A stretch of DNA of 64,000 nucleotides from Nitrogeniibacter sp050293885 (lineage in GTDB: Bacteria > Pseudomonadota > Gammaproteobacteria > Burkholderiales > Rhodocyclaceae): contig JBNKNO010000003.1 of assembly GCA_050293885.1 (NCBI GenBank), forward strand, positions 67,772 through 131,771. Reading direction: 5' to 3'. A model generated the notes under the pieces. It was not told the DNA's origin. It saw nothing but the letters and a program-made list of their open reading frames with translations, and did no database searches. Numbering within the stretch: the first letter of the stretch is position 1; each line of letters starts with the position of its first letter. The translations under genes were made by a program, and so were the position numbers. Below, in pieces: positions 25,389-32,858 of the stretch.

Positions 25389-26315
25389 TCAGTCGCGCAA
25401 GTCGCGACCGGTGAGTTTGAGAAACACATCTTCCAGGTTGGCGGGGCGGTGCAAATAGCGCAGGCCGGGGGCCGAGGCCAGATGATCGAGCAGCGGCGCG
25501 GCCGCATCGGTATAGCAGAACACGGTTTCCGCACTCAGTTCGTGTCGCCGCGCCAGTCGCTGGCCGTGCTCGCTTGCCCAGGCACGCATGCCGCCCGGCC
25601 AGTCGCCATACACCTCCACCACTTCGGGCTCGATATGCGTTGATATCACTTCGCGCGGCGTGCCCGCGGCCAGCAGCCGGCCATGGTCCATGATCGCCAG
25701 CCGATCGGCGAGGCGTTCTGCTTCGTCCATGAAATGGGTGGTCAGCAGTACGCCGGTGCCCGCCGCGGTCAGCCGGCGAAGGCGCTCCCAGATGAGGTGG
25801 CGGGCTTGCGGATCGAGCCCGGTGCTCGGTTCGTCGAGCACCAGCAGCCGGGGTTGATTGACCAGCGCACGCGCCAGCGTGAGGCGCCGTTTCATGCCGC
25901 CGGAGAGCGTGGCGATGGTGGCGTCGGCCTTCGATTCCAGTCCCGCAAAGGCCAGCAGCTCGGGCACGCGCCGGCGCATGGTGTCGCGGTCGATGCCGAA
26001 ATAGCGCCCGAACACGATAAGGTTCTCGGCGCAGCTGAAATCCGGGTCGAGATTGTCGAATTGCGGCACCACGCCGGTGTGCATGCGCGCTTCGCGCGCG
26101 CGTTCGGGCACCGGTTCGCCACAAAGCGTGATGCGCCCCTCGTCTGGCAACGTGAGGCCGAGCGCGCAGCGCAGCGTGGTGGTCTTGCCTGCGCCGTTGG
26201 GGCCGAGCAGGGCGAAGCATTCGCCCGGATGGACGCTCAGCGAGAGTCCGTCGACCACCACCTGAGTGCCATAGCGCTTGACCAGCGTGTCGATTTCAAG
26301 CGCGGGGGCTGTCAT
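25389..26315 (-). CDS. ABC transporter ATP-binding protein, NodI-like
   Basis: 308 residues. Walker A GPNGAGKTT, Q-loop VVPQFDNLDPDF, signature LSGGMKRRL, Walker B LLVLDEPSTGLD and the switch His in TTHFMDEAERLADR are all present. The sequence and length fit the NodI/DrrA group that drives ABC-2 permeases. The NodJ-like permease in this window (19526-20317) is the likely partner, although five kilobases separate them. Downstream is DUF502; upstream, 13 bases away, a glutathione transferase gene. Confidence 0.92.
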   Translation of the reverse strand: MTAPALEIDTLVKRYGTQVVVDGLSLSVHPGECFALLGPNGAGKTTTLRCALGLTLPDEGRITLCGEPVPERAREARMHTGVVPQFDNLDPDFSCAENLIVFGRYFGIDRDTMRRRVPELLAFAGLESKADATIATLSGGMKRRLTLARALVNQPRLLVLDEPSTGLDPQARHLIWERLRRLTAAGTGVLLTTHFMDEAERLADRLAIMDHGRLLAAGTPREVISTHIEPEVVEVYGDWPGGMRAWASEHGQRLARRHELSAETVFCYTDAAAPLLDHLASAPGLRYLHRPANLEDVFLKLTGRDLRD

Positions 26316-26328
26316 GCCGCGAGGCGGG

Positions 26329-26937
26329 TCAGGCGGTCGGGCGGGTGGCGACGAAGCTCGGTCGCTCGCCGATCCGCTCGGCGAATGCGGCCAGTCGCGG
26401 ATAGCGATCGCGCCAGCCCAGCTCAGGCAGGCGGAAGTCGAGATATTCGAGCGCGCAGCCGACCGCGATGTCGGCCAGCGACATCTTGCCGCCGTGAAAC
26501 CAGTGATCGGCGGGGAGGCGCGCGTCGAGCATCACCAGCGCGCGTTTGATCTTGGTCGTCTGGCGAGCGACGGCGTCCGGCAGCTGGGTTTCGGCAGGAC
26601 GCAGGGACTCCAGCCGCACGAGAATCGCGGCATCGACAATGCCATCGGCCAATGCCTCGGTCTGGCGTACGCGCACCGCCTGCAACCTGTCGTCGGGGAT
26701 GAAGTGCGGCGGCCGATCGAGGGCTTCGAGATAGCCGGCGATGACCGGCGAGTCGAAGAACACCTCGCCATCCGCCGATTCGAGCACCGGCACCTTGCCC
26801 AGCGGATTGAGCTCAGGCACGCCGGAGTCGGTCTCCCAGGGCGAGTCTTCCAGCAGTTCGAAGGGGATGTGCTTTTCCGCAAGCAGCACGCGAATCTTGC
26901 GGGCATAGGGGCTGGTGGGTGATGCGGTCAGTTTCAT
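26329..26937 (-). CDS. Glutathione S-transferase family protein
   Basis: 202 residues. An N-terminal thioredoxin-like domain (SPTSPYARKIRVLLAEK, NPLGKVPVLE with the cis-Pro, and DSPVIAGYLE glutathione-binding loop) precedes an all-helical C-terminal domain with SLADIAVGCALEYLDFR. It resembles YibF-type bacterial GSTs. Substrate unknown. It is flanked closely by the ABC ATPase and a hydrolase gene on the same strand. Confidence 0.9.
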   Translation of the reverse strand: MKLTASPTSPYARKIRVLLAEKHIPFELLEDSPWETDSGVPELNPLGKVPVLESADGEVFFDSPVIAGYLEALDRPPHFIPDDRLQAVRVRQTEALADGIVDAAILVRLESLRPAETQLPDAVARQTTKIKRALVMLDARLPADHWFHGGKMSLADIAVGCALEYLDFRLPELGWRDRYPRLAAFAERIGERPSFVATRPTA

Positions 26938-26947
26938 GGTGTGGTCC

Positions 26948-27595
26948 TCAGAGCGGATCCCAGCGTTCGGCGATCAGTTCGCGCAGCGTGTGCAGGCGAC
27001 CGTGAAAGAAATGATCGGCGCCGGGCACGACCACGATCGGCAATTCCTGCGGTCGGGCCCAGTCGAGCACATTGGCCAGCGCCACGGTTTCGTCGACCTC
27101 GCCGTGAATGATCAGCGTGCCCTTGGGTACCGTCTCGGTGGTGTATTTGCGTGCGCCGCTGACTTCGCCCGTGGCCAGGCCGACCAGCACCATGCGTTCG
27201 ACGGGGGTGACGCCCTCGGCGAGCCGTTGGGCGACACGCGTCTGCACGAAACCGCCGAAGGAAAAGCCGCCCAGCGCCAGCGGCAGCATGCCCCAGCGCG
27301 AGTGTGCCCAGGCGATGACGGCGAGCGTGTCTTCGGTCTCGGCGATGCCGTGATCGTGTGTGCCCTCGCTTTTGCCGACGCCGCGAAAATTCGGCCGGAT
27401 GGCGGCATAGCCCAGATCGCGCAGGCTGCGCGCCAGCGTGTGCGCGACCTTGTTGGTGTTGGCGCCGCCGAACAGCGGGTGCGGATGCGCCACGATGGCG
27501 ATGCCGCGCACGTGCTCGGGGGCGTCGATGAGCACCTCGATGGCACCGTCCGGGCCGTTGAGAAGTGCCGATTCTGTCGCTTGTGCCTGGCTCAT
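26948..27595 (-). CDS. Alpha/beta hydrolase (dienelactone-hydrolase-like)
   Basis: 215 residues. AIVAHPHPLFGG forms the oxyanion region, GGFSFGG is the nucleophile elbow with Ser, GEVDE the acidic residue and PGADHFFHGRL the catalytic His. This short form without a lid is common in proteobacteria. It lies 10 bases before the GST gene and 10 bases after the ferredoxin gene, so it belongs to a minus-strand operon. Substrate unknown. Confidence 0.88.
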   Translation of the reverse strand: MSQAQATESALLNGPDGAIEVLIDAPEHVRGIAIVAHPHPLFGGANTNKVAHTLARSLRDLGYAAIRPNFRGVGKSEGTHDHGIAETEDTLAVIAWAHSRWGMLPLALGGFSFGGFVQTRVAQRLAEGVTPVERMVLVGLATGEVSGARKYTTETVPKGTLIIHGEVDETVALANVLDWARPQELPIVVVPGADHFFHGRLHTLRELIAERWDPL

Positions 27596-27605
27596 GGGCT
27601 TGCCC

Positions 27606-27914
27606 TCAAATGCGCAGGCGCTCGACCACGCGACCGCCCACCAGATGTTCGTCGATGATCTCGTCGATATCGCTCTTGTCGACGAAGGTGTACCAGACCG
27701 CTTCGGGGTAGACCACCAGCACCGGGCCTTCGTCGCAGCGGTCCAGACAGCCGGCCTTGTTGATGCGCACCTTGCCCTTGCCTTTGAGGCCGAGCTGCTT
27801 GATGCGGTCCTTGGCGTAGGTCTGCATGTCGCTCGCGCCGCGGTCGTTGCAGCAGGTGTCGCCGGGCTCGCGCTGATTGCAGCAGAAAAAGACGTGATGC
27901 TTGAAATAGCTCAT
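27606..27914 (-). CDS. Thioredoxin-like [2Fe-2S] ferredoxin
   Basis: 102 residues. Cys pairs at 11-12 and 21-22 and Cys56 and Cys60 (AGCLDRCDEGP) fit the thioredoxin-fold [2Fe-2S] ferredoxin family. Two in-frame ATGs, 27914 and 27920, are possible. The first is chosen because GGAGAG is eight bases away from it. The ribosome binding site is inside a hairpin, and a TATAAT lies just upstream, so the gene may have its own regulated promoter. Partner enzymes are unknown. Confidence 0.88.
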   Translation of the reverse strand: MSYFKHHVFFCCNQREPGDTCCNDRGASDMQTYAKDRIKQLGLKGKGKVRINKAGCLDRCDEGPVLVVYPEAVWYTFVDKSDIDEIIDEHLVGGRVVERLRI

Positions 27915-27920
27915 GGGCAT

Positions 27921-27939
27921 GGCTCTCCGACGGGGAGCC
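27921..27939 (-). promoter_or_regulatory. Hairpin sequestering the ferredoxin ribosome binding site
   Basis: On the minus strand GGCTCCCC and GGAGAGCC pair around GTC, with one G-U wobble. The 3' arm contains GGAGAG, the ribosome binding site of the ferredoxin gene. It could also be the end of the upstream VanZ transcript, but no T run follows. Confidence 0.5.
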
Positions 27940-27941
27940 CC

Positions 27942-27947
27942 ATTATA
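27942..27947 (-). promoter_or_regulatory. Possible -10 element for the ferredoxin gene
   Basis: A perfect TATAAT on the minus strand lies 28 bases before the start codon and just ahead of the hairpin. There is no clear -35 hexamer. Confidence 0.4.
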
Positions 27948-27959
27948 GCCGCGCGGTGT

Positions 27960-29018
27960 TTATCGGCCCTCGCCGCGCAGCAGATTGACCGCGCTCAGAT
28001 AGCCCAGCGCGAGGAACGGCCACAGGCTGGCGACCAGATGCGTCAGGCCGCTGAAATTCAGGAAGTGGCCCTGGTTGATCAGCGTCTGGTTGAAGCTCAG
28101 GTAGGGGTTTTCGGGCGTGATGTTGACCAGCACCGTGGCGGCCAGCAGGGCGACGGCGGCCAGCGTGTGACGCAGCAGGCGCGGGAGCATCAAGCCGAGC
28201 ACGAGGGCGGGCAGCCCGGCGGCCAGCCCGGCGATGGCGCCCGGTGTGAGCCACAGCAGCGGGCGCGCCGGGAGGTAGAAGCTGGCGGCCGCCAAGGTGC
28301 GTGCCGCCAGCCCGAGCGCGATCACGACGAGCACGGTGCTGGAAAAGCGCTGCAGCATGCCGCGCACGATCAAGCCGATGGCCAGCAGGTTGGTCGCCAC
28401 GATGACGGCCTCGAGCCGCATGAAACGCTCGGGGCTGAAGGGGAGCGGCGCCGGCAGATCGAACAGGCGGCGGATGTCGCCGACCCCGAACAACAGCGTT
28501 TCGGGCGACAGTTGCGCGAGCAGCCACAAGCCGATGAGCACCACGCCGACATCGCCCAGATGGCCTTCGATCAGTCGGTGTTCGTGCCACTGATGCAGCC
28601 AGCCGCCTTGCGCGAACAACCGCCGGCCCCAAGCCACGCCGGTGATCGCGCCGAGCAGTGCGCCGATGGCGTTGGCGCCGACATCCAGATTCGAGGCCAC
28701 GCGTGTGGGCAGGAAGTTCTGCGCCGTCTCCAGCGACAAACTGAGCACCGACGCGAGCACGACGGTGAGCACCACCACCGCCAGGCGGGGCCATCGCGTC
28801 GGGCTGGCGGCCGCGAGCAGGAAACCGAAGGGCAGAAACCCCAGCACATTGAGCACCGTGTCGAGCGGGCGGTAGTACTTCGGCCAGGGGGCGGTGAGGA
28901 AGTCGAGCAGCGGCAGGCCGTTGGGTTGCCAGCCGGCGAAGGGGTGCAGGCAGGCGTAGCCGATCAGCAGGGCATAGGCCAGCGTGAGGTAGCGGGGTAG
29001 TCGGGTGGCAGTGCGCAA
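27960..29018 (-). CDS. VanZ-family membrane protein
   Basis: 352 residues with about nine hydrophobic segments. The N-terminal third shows the VanZ pattern: PLDTVLNVLGFLPFGFLL, SLSLETAQNFLPTRVASNLDV and ANAIGALLGA. The C-terminal two thirds are additional helices of no known family. The start is TTG at 29018, since no in-frame ATG or GTG lies near and the first helix begins right after. There is no clear ribosome binding site, so the start is uncertain. VanZ proteins are linked to teicoplanin resistance in Gram-positives; the role here is unknown. Confidence 0.78.
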   Translation of the reverse strand: MRTATRLPRYLTLAYALLIGYACLHPFAGWQPNGLPLLDFLTAPWPKYYRPLDTVLNVLGFLPFGFLLAAASPTRWPRLAVVVLTVVLASVLSLSLETAQNFLPTRVASNLDVGANAIGALLGAITGVAWGRRLFAQGGWLHQWHEHRLIEGHLGDVGVVLIGLWLLAQLSPETLLFGVGDIRRLFDLPAPLPFSPERFMRLEAVIVATNLLAIGLIVRGMLQRFSSTVLVVIALGLAARTLAAASFYLPARPLLWLTPGAIAGLAAGLPALVLGLMLPRLLRHTLAAVALLAATVLVNITPENPYLSFNQTLINQGHFLNFSGLTHLVASLWPFLALGYLSAVNLLRGEGR

Positions 29019-29085
29019 AGCGGGGCAGGCCTGAGGCGAATGCGTCGAGCCTGCATTGTACGCGCCGCTCCCCGGCGGGCTGCGC

Positions 29086-29550
29086 TCAGATGGTCGAGTG
29101 CTGCCCGGGGTGCAGGTGTTTGAACGGCAGGCGTTCCTGCAAGGCGTCCCAGTCGACCGCGTCGAGCGTGTTCTTCACCAGCAACCCGAGGTCGGTGTTG
29201 CCCTCCATGCACAGCCGGCGGCTGAAGAACAGGGTGTCCGGGTCCTCCTCGCGCAGCGCCAATGCCAGGTAGTCGCGGGTGCAGGCGCGCAGGGTGAGGT
29301 CGGCACGCTGGCGATCGAAGCGCACGCGAAAGCCGCGTTCGCCGTAGGTGTAGCGCAGCGACAGGCCCAGATCGGTGATGTCGAGTTGCAGCCGCTTGCC
29401 GATCAGCGGCGCCAGATCGTCGGCCGGCAGGATACGGCCGAGGGCGAGATTGAGCGCGCCGACCAGCGCCAGCGTGGGCGGCAACTGCGGTAGATGCCGG
29501 CCGATGCGGGCGACCAGCGGGGGAACGGTGAACTCGGACAGCGAGGGCAT
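29086..29550 (-). CDS. ubiT: SCP2-domain accessory factor of O2-independent ubiquinone synthesis
   Basis: 154 residues, a single SCP2 lipid-binding domain: LALVGALNLALGRILP, then LDITDLGLSL and LFFSRRLCMEGNTDLGLLVKNTLDA. It follows ubiU and ubiV in the same orientation. UbiT binds lipid intermediates in the anaerobic ubiquinone pathway. The ATG at 29550, with GGAG eight bases upstream, is chosen; an in-frame ATG at 29598 overlaps ubiV. Confidence 0.88.
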   Translation of the reverse strand: MPSLSEFTVPPLVARIGRHLPQLPPTLALVGALNLALGRILPADDLAPLIGKRLQLDITDLGLSLRYTYGERGFRVRFDRQRADLTLRACTRDYLALALREEDPDTLFFSRRLCMEGNTDLGLLVKNTLDAVDWDALQERLPFKHLHPGQHSTI

Positions 29551-29584
29551 GGGAAAAACTCCGGCGAGTGTTGCGCGCGCAGCG

Positions 29585-30484
29585 CTAGGGGGCCACATAT
29601 TGCTCGACGCCCGCGCGGCCGTGCCAGAAGCCGTTGCAGGGCGCCTCGTTCATCAAGGCGCGGCTTTCGCGAAAGGCGGTTTCGGCGTCGCGCGTGCCGT
29701 CGATGGCGTCGCGAAACAGGCCGATCAGTTCGCTCGTCCGCTCGGCTTGCGGCAGCACGCGCAGCACGTTCACGCCGGCATCGGCCAGCGAGGGCAGGTC
29801 GGCCAGCAGATTGTGGATGCGTGCCGATTGCGTCTGGATACCGTTGAGGGTGAGGAAGGCGTCGCCCTCGCGGGTCTTCAGGCGCAGCCCCTCGGCGTAT
29901 TGCAGGCAGCGGAATTCGCAGGTGTCTTTCTGCAGGTTGAAGTGTCGCGCGGTGAAGCAACGGGCCGAGTAGGCCAGCGGCAGCCGGCCGTAGGCGGTCA
30001 CTTCCACTTCCGGCGGGGTGTCGAGCCCGGCCAGCAGCGCCGTCATCGCCTCGCGCGACATCTCCGGCGGCATCACCCAGCGGCGGGCGCCGAGCGATTG
30101 CAGCAGCGCCAGGGTGTGCGGGTTGAAGACATTGAGCGTCGGGCCGGCCACCCAGTCGCGCCGGCCGGCGGCGTCGAGCACGTTGACCGCCGACATGTCG
30201 TTGGCCTCGATGCGAAAGCGGCCATCGTCGACCATGCGGCGCAGCGCCTTGAGGTCGGATTCCGATTCGATCAGCACCAGCGACGAGAGCACCACTTCCT
30301 TGCCGGCCGCGGCGAGCACCTCGGCCACCTCCAGCCAGTCGTCGAGGCGCAGTTCGTGGCGGCGCGAGCACACCGATTCGCCCACATAGACGATGTCCAC
30401 CGGCGACTCGGCGATGTCGGCGTAGAAATCGAGCATGGCCTGACGCGGCCAGTAGTATTGGTTGGGGCCGAGGGCGAGTTTCAT
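29585..30484 (-). CDS. ubiV: O2-independent ubiquinone hydroxylation protein UbiV (U32 family)
   Basis: 299 residues, starting MKLALGP as E. coli UbiV starts MKYSLGP. The four [4Fe-4S] cysteines are present: Cys39 (GESVCSRR), Cys176 (YSARCFTAR), Cys189 and Cys193 (DTCEFRC). UbiV with UbiU hydroxylates ubiquinone precursors without oxygen. An ATG nine bases upstream (30493) overlaps the ubiU stop as ATGA and could also be used. The gene lies between ubiU and ubiT. Confidence 0.93.
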   Translation of the reverse strand: MKLALGPNQYYWPRQAMLDFYADIAESPVDIVYVGESVCSRRHELRLDDWLEVAEVLAAAGKEVVLSSLVLIESESDLKALRRMVDDGRFRIEANDMSAVNVLDAAGRRDWVAGPTLNVFNPHTLALLQSLGARRWVMPPEMSREAMTALLAGLDTPPEVEVTAYGRLPLAYSARCFTARHFNLQKDTCEFRCLQYAEGLRLKTREGDAFLTLNGIQTQSARIHNLLADLPSLADAGVNVLRVLPQAERTSELIGLFRDAIDGTRDAETAFRESRALMNEAPCNGFWHGRAGVEQYVAP

Positions 30485-30489
30485 GGACG

Positions 30490-31503
30490 TCATTTCCACG
30501 GGCGGTAGTAGGCGCCCAGCGTGTGGCTCTGGCCTTCGGACACCTTGTTGAGCGCGGCCATCCACTCCGGCTGCACGCTGAAGGTGTCGGCGCCAGCGTG
30601 CACGCGGTCGATGGCGGCGCGCCACACTCGCGTCACCTGTTCCACATAGGCGGGGCTGCGCTGCCGCCCTTCGATCTTGATGGCGCGCACGCCGGCCTGC
30701 GCCAGCGCCGGCAGCAGTTCCAGGGTGTTGAGGCTGGTGGGTTCCTCGATGGCGTAATAGGTGTCGTCCTCGACCTCGAAACGCCCCTTGCACAGCGTCG
30801 GATAGCCGGCGCGTTCGTCGTCGGCGAAGCGGTCGATGAGAATGCCGTTGAGGCGCGTTTCCATGCCCTGCGGGGTCTGTTCCCAGCGCACATGTTTGCC
30901 CGGCGAGCAGGCGCCGTTGCAGTTGGGCGACTCGCCGGTGGCATAGGCCGACAGCGCGCACCGCCCCTCGACCATCACGCACAGGCCGCCGAAACCGAAC
31001 ACCTCGATCTCCACCGGCGTATTGGCGATCACCTGTTCCACCTGCGGCAACGACAACACCCGCGGCAGCACCGCGCGCTGGATGCCGAAGTGGCGGTGGT
31101 AGAAATTGATGGCCTCGTAGCTGGTGGCCGAGCCCTGCACCGACAGATGCAGGCGCAGATCGGGATGCCGCTGGCGAGCGTAGGCCATGAGCCCCGGGTC
31201 GGCGAGGATCACCGCATCCACGCCCAGCGCGGCGGCGGTGTCGATGGTGGTCGTCCACTCGCGCCAGTTGGCCGCCTGCGGATAGGTGTTGAGCGCCAGC
31301 AGCACCTTGCGGCGGCGCGCGTGAGCGTAGGCGATGCCTTCGGCAAGTTGCGCTTCGGTGAAGTTCAGCCCGGTGAAGTTGCGCGCGTTGGTGGCGTTCT
31401 TGAAGCCCAGATAGACGCAGTCGGCACCGGCGTCGACGGCTTTCTTGAGCGCCGGCAGACTGCCCGCGGGACAGACCAGTTCAATCGAGTGGGAAGCAGT
31501 CAT
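30490..31503 (-). CDS. ubiU: O2-independent ubiquinone hydroxylation protein UbiU (U32 family)
   Basis: 337 residues from ATG 31503; an ATG four codons upstream (31515) is equally possible. It starts IELVCPAGSLPALKKAVDAGADCVY, the U32 peptidase signature. Cluster cysteines are at 175 and 182 (GGLCVMVEGRC), at 199 (NGACSPG), and at 238 (TLCKGRF). It forms a complex with UbiV, encoded just downstream. An FNR-like box lies 57-70 bases upstream. Confidence 0.93.
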   Translation of the reverse strand: MTASHSIELVCPAGSLPALKKAVDAGADCVYLGFKNATNARNFTGLNFTEAQLAEGIAYAHARRRKVLLALNTYPQAANWREWTTTIDTAAALGVDAVILADPGLMAYARQRHPDLRLHLSVQGSATSYEAINFYHRHFGIQRAVLPRVLSLPQVEQVIANTPVEIEVFGFGGLCVMVEGRCALSAYATGESPNCNGACSPGKHVRWEQTPQGMETRLNGILIDRFADDERAGYPTLCKGRFEVEDDTYYAIEEPTSLNTLELLPALAQAGVRAIKIEGRQRSPAYVEQVTRVWRAAIDRVHAGADTFSVQPEWMAALNKVSEGQSHTLGAYYRPWK

Positions 31504-31531
31504 GGGTCGCAGCATGAAAAAATGCCGCTAG

Positions 31532-31537
31532 AGTCTA
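31532..31537 (-). promoter_or_regulatory. Candidate -10 element of the ubiUVT promoter
   Basis: TAGACT on the minus strand matches TATAAT at four of six positions. It is placed exactly as expected for a class II FNR promoter relative to the box at 31560-31573. Confidence 0.5.
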
Positions 31538-31559
31538 TGCTTCGATTGGCGTATCGGGA

Positions 31560-31573
31560 TTGATGCGTGTCAA
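31560..31573 (-). promoter_or_regulatory. FNR/Anr-type box upstream of ubiU
   Basis: The top strand reads TTGATGCGTGTCAA against the FNR consensus TTGAT-N4-ATCAA, one mismatch. Its centre is 29.5 bases before a TAGACT hexamer, as for an activator site at -41.5. This fits oxygen-dependent control of the anaerobic ubiquinone genes. Confidence 0.65.
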
Positions 31574-31607
31574 TCGTCTGGATGCCGCCGCATGAGACGC
31601 CAGAATG

Positions 31608-31639
31608 CACAAGGCCCACGCCGTAGCGTGGGCCTTGTG
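31608..31639 (-). terminator. Long perfect hairpin after the PEP-CTERM gene
   Basis: CACAAGGCCCACGC and GCGTGGGCCTTGTG form a perfect 14-bp stem with a CGTA loop. It lies 48 bases past the stop of the minus-strand PEP-CTERM gene and before ubiU. The T run is poor on either strand, so it may be a terminator or an RNA-stabilising stem. Confidence 0.65.
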
Positions 31640-31686
31640 TTGCTTCCGTCAGGTCGTCGAGCGCAAGGCGCGCCGACCAGCGGGCA

Positions 31687-32484
31687 TTACTTGCGGCGAG
31701 ACAGGCCCAGACCGACCAGTGCCAGACCGGCCAGCACCAGGGTGCCGGGTTCCGGTACCGGGTTGGTCACGGAGCCTTCCGGCACGGCCGAGAAGCGCAG
31801 CGTGCCGCCGGCGACCAGGAATTCACCAAAGCCGTCGCCGAAGAAGGTCACGGAGGTGAAGGTGCTGGTGTCGTCGATGGCGCCGATGAAGTTGGTGAAG
31901 CTCCGCGCAGCGGCGTAGCCCGGGTTGTCGGTGGCCGACAGGGCGTTGGCGGTCAGGAAGGCTTGGCCGCCGTCGAAGGCGATCCACAGGCCGGAGCCGG
32001 TGGCCGGCACGCCGTAGGTGCTCTGGATGTTGGCCGGGCGGACGCCGGTCGTGCAGCAAGTGGCCCAGTCACCGACTTCAAAGCCGAGCGCATTGATGGC
32101 GGACGAGAACGTGAAGGTCACGCCCGAATTGAAACCGGGGATGATGTCGCCCGCGCTGTTGTTCGGGTTGATGTTGATCACGTCGCCGGTCGTGGTGACG
32201 CCGTTGCTGGTGTAAGCCGACCCGAAGGACGCTGCGGAGCCGCTCGGGCGCGTGATGGTCACGGTGGCCGGGTTGCCGTTCAGGTCGGTGTAGTTGTAGA
32301 CGTTGGTGCCGGAGACGATCTGCGCAGTGCCAACCGAACCCCCCGCAGCGACGACGGTGGTGTCGAATTGGCTGATGCCGTTCGAGATGGTGTCGTTGAA
32401 AACGTTCGGCAATGCGTAGGCTTGGGCGGAGAGGGCCATCAGGCCGGCCGCTGCCGCCGTCGAGAGAATCTTGTTGGCAAACAT
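31687..32484 (-). CDS. PEP-CTERM sorting domain protein
   Basis: 265 residues. Signal peptide 1-25 ends QAYALP. The body is Gly/Ser/Thr/Asn-rich beta structure with DFG-like and FEVGDWATCC segments. The C-terminus VPEPGTLVLAGLALVGLGLSRRK is a textbook PEP-CTERM signal for exosortase. The ATG has AGGAG upstream. A sigma-54-type promoter lies at 32543-32557. Such proteins are typical matrix or surface proteins of floc- and biofilm-forming bacteria. Confidence 0.92.
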   Translation of the reverse strand: MFANKILSTAAAAGLMALSAQAYALPNVFNDTISNGISQFDTTVVAAGGSVGTAQIVSGTNVYNYTDLNGNPATVTITRPSGSAASFGSAYTSNGVTTTGDVININPNNSAGDIIPGFNSGVTFTFSSAINALGFEVGDWATCCTTGVRPANIQSTYGVPATGSGLWIAFDGGQAFLTANALSATDNPGYAAARSFTNFIGAIDDTSTFTSVTFFGDGFGEFLVAGGTLRFSAVPEGSVTNPVPEPGTLVLAGLALVGLGLSRRK

Positions 32485-32542
32485 GGTGGGTTGCTCCTGT
32501 ATGGAAGTAGGTGAAGACGAGAGGTCTTATGGGCGTCTTCAA

Positions 32543-32557
32543 GCAGGTTGCGTGCCA
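32543..32557 (-). promoter_or_regulatory. Sigma-54 (-24/-12) promoter for PEP-CTERM gene
   Basis: On the minus strand TGGCACGCAACCTGC carries the essential GG and GC separated by exactly ten bases, and matches TGGCACG-N4-TTGC except for one base. It leaves a leader of about 47 bases to the start codon. Confidence 0.75.
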
Positions 32558-32621
32558 TGCATGATTTATCAATGTAAATCAGTGTGTTATTGCATTGTTT
32601 TGATTCTTTGTGGCGAGGGTG

Positions 32622-32638
32622 TGTAAAGAAATCTGACA
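32622..32638 (-). promoter_or_regulatory. Candidate enhancer site upstream of sigma-54 promoter
   Basis: TGTAA and TGACA are imperfect inverted half-sites separated by seven bases, about 75 bases upstream of the -24/-12 element. Sigma-54 promoters need an activator site at such a distance. The identity is speculative. Confidence 0.3.
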
Positions 32639-32858
32639 ACGCGTCCGTCGTTGACAATGGCATATCTCGGTGCGACCGGTTTGCTTCGGGATATTTTACC
32701 GTCCGTGACTCAGAATCGTTCGGTGCGGGCGATGACCGCGGTCGCGGCAGATGCGCATCCGCCCGAGTTGACGTGGCGCGGCGCGCGTATGCGGTTGACG
32801 GATACTTGCGAGGCCGCTGGGGACCGTGAGTGCCGGGAATGGCAAGGCAATGCCGGTC

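Larger units (their letters stand above)
32485..32858. other. Upstream region of PEP-CTERM gene
   Basis: These 374 bases hold no supported gene. From the PEP-CTERM start outwards they contain its ribosome binding site, a sigma-54-type promoter (32543-32557), an AT-rich stretch with an imperfect inverted repeat (32622-32638), then about 200 bases in which I see nothing specific before the symporter stop codon. Confidence 0.6.
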
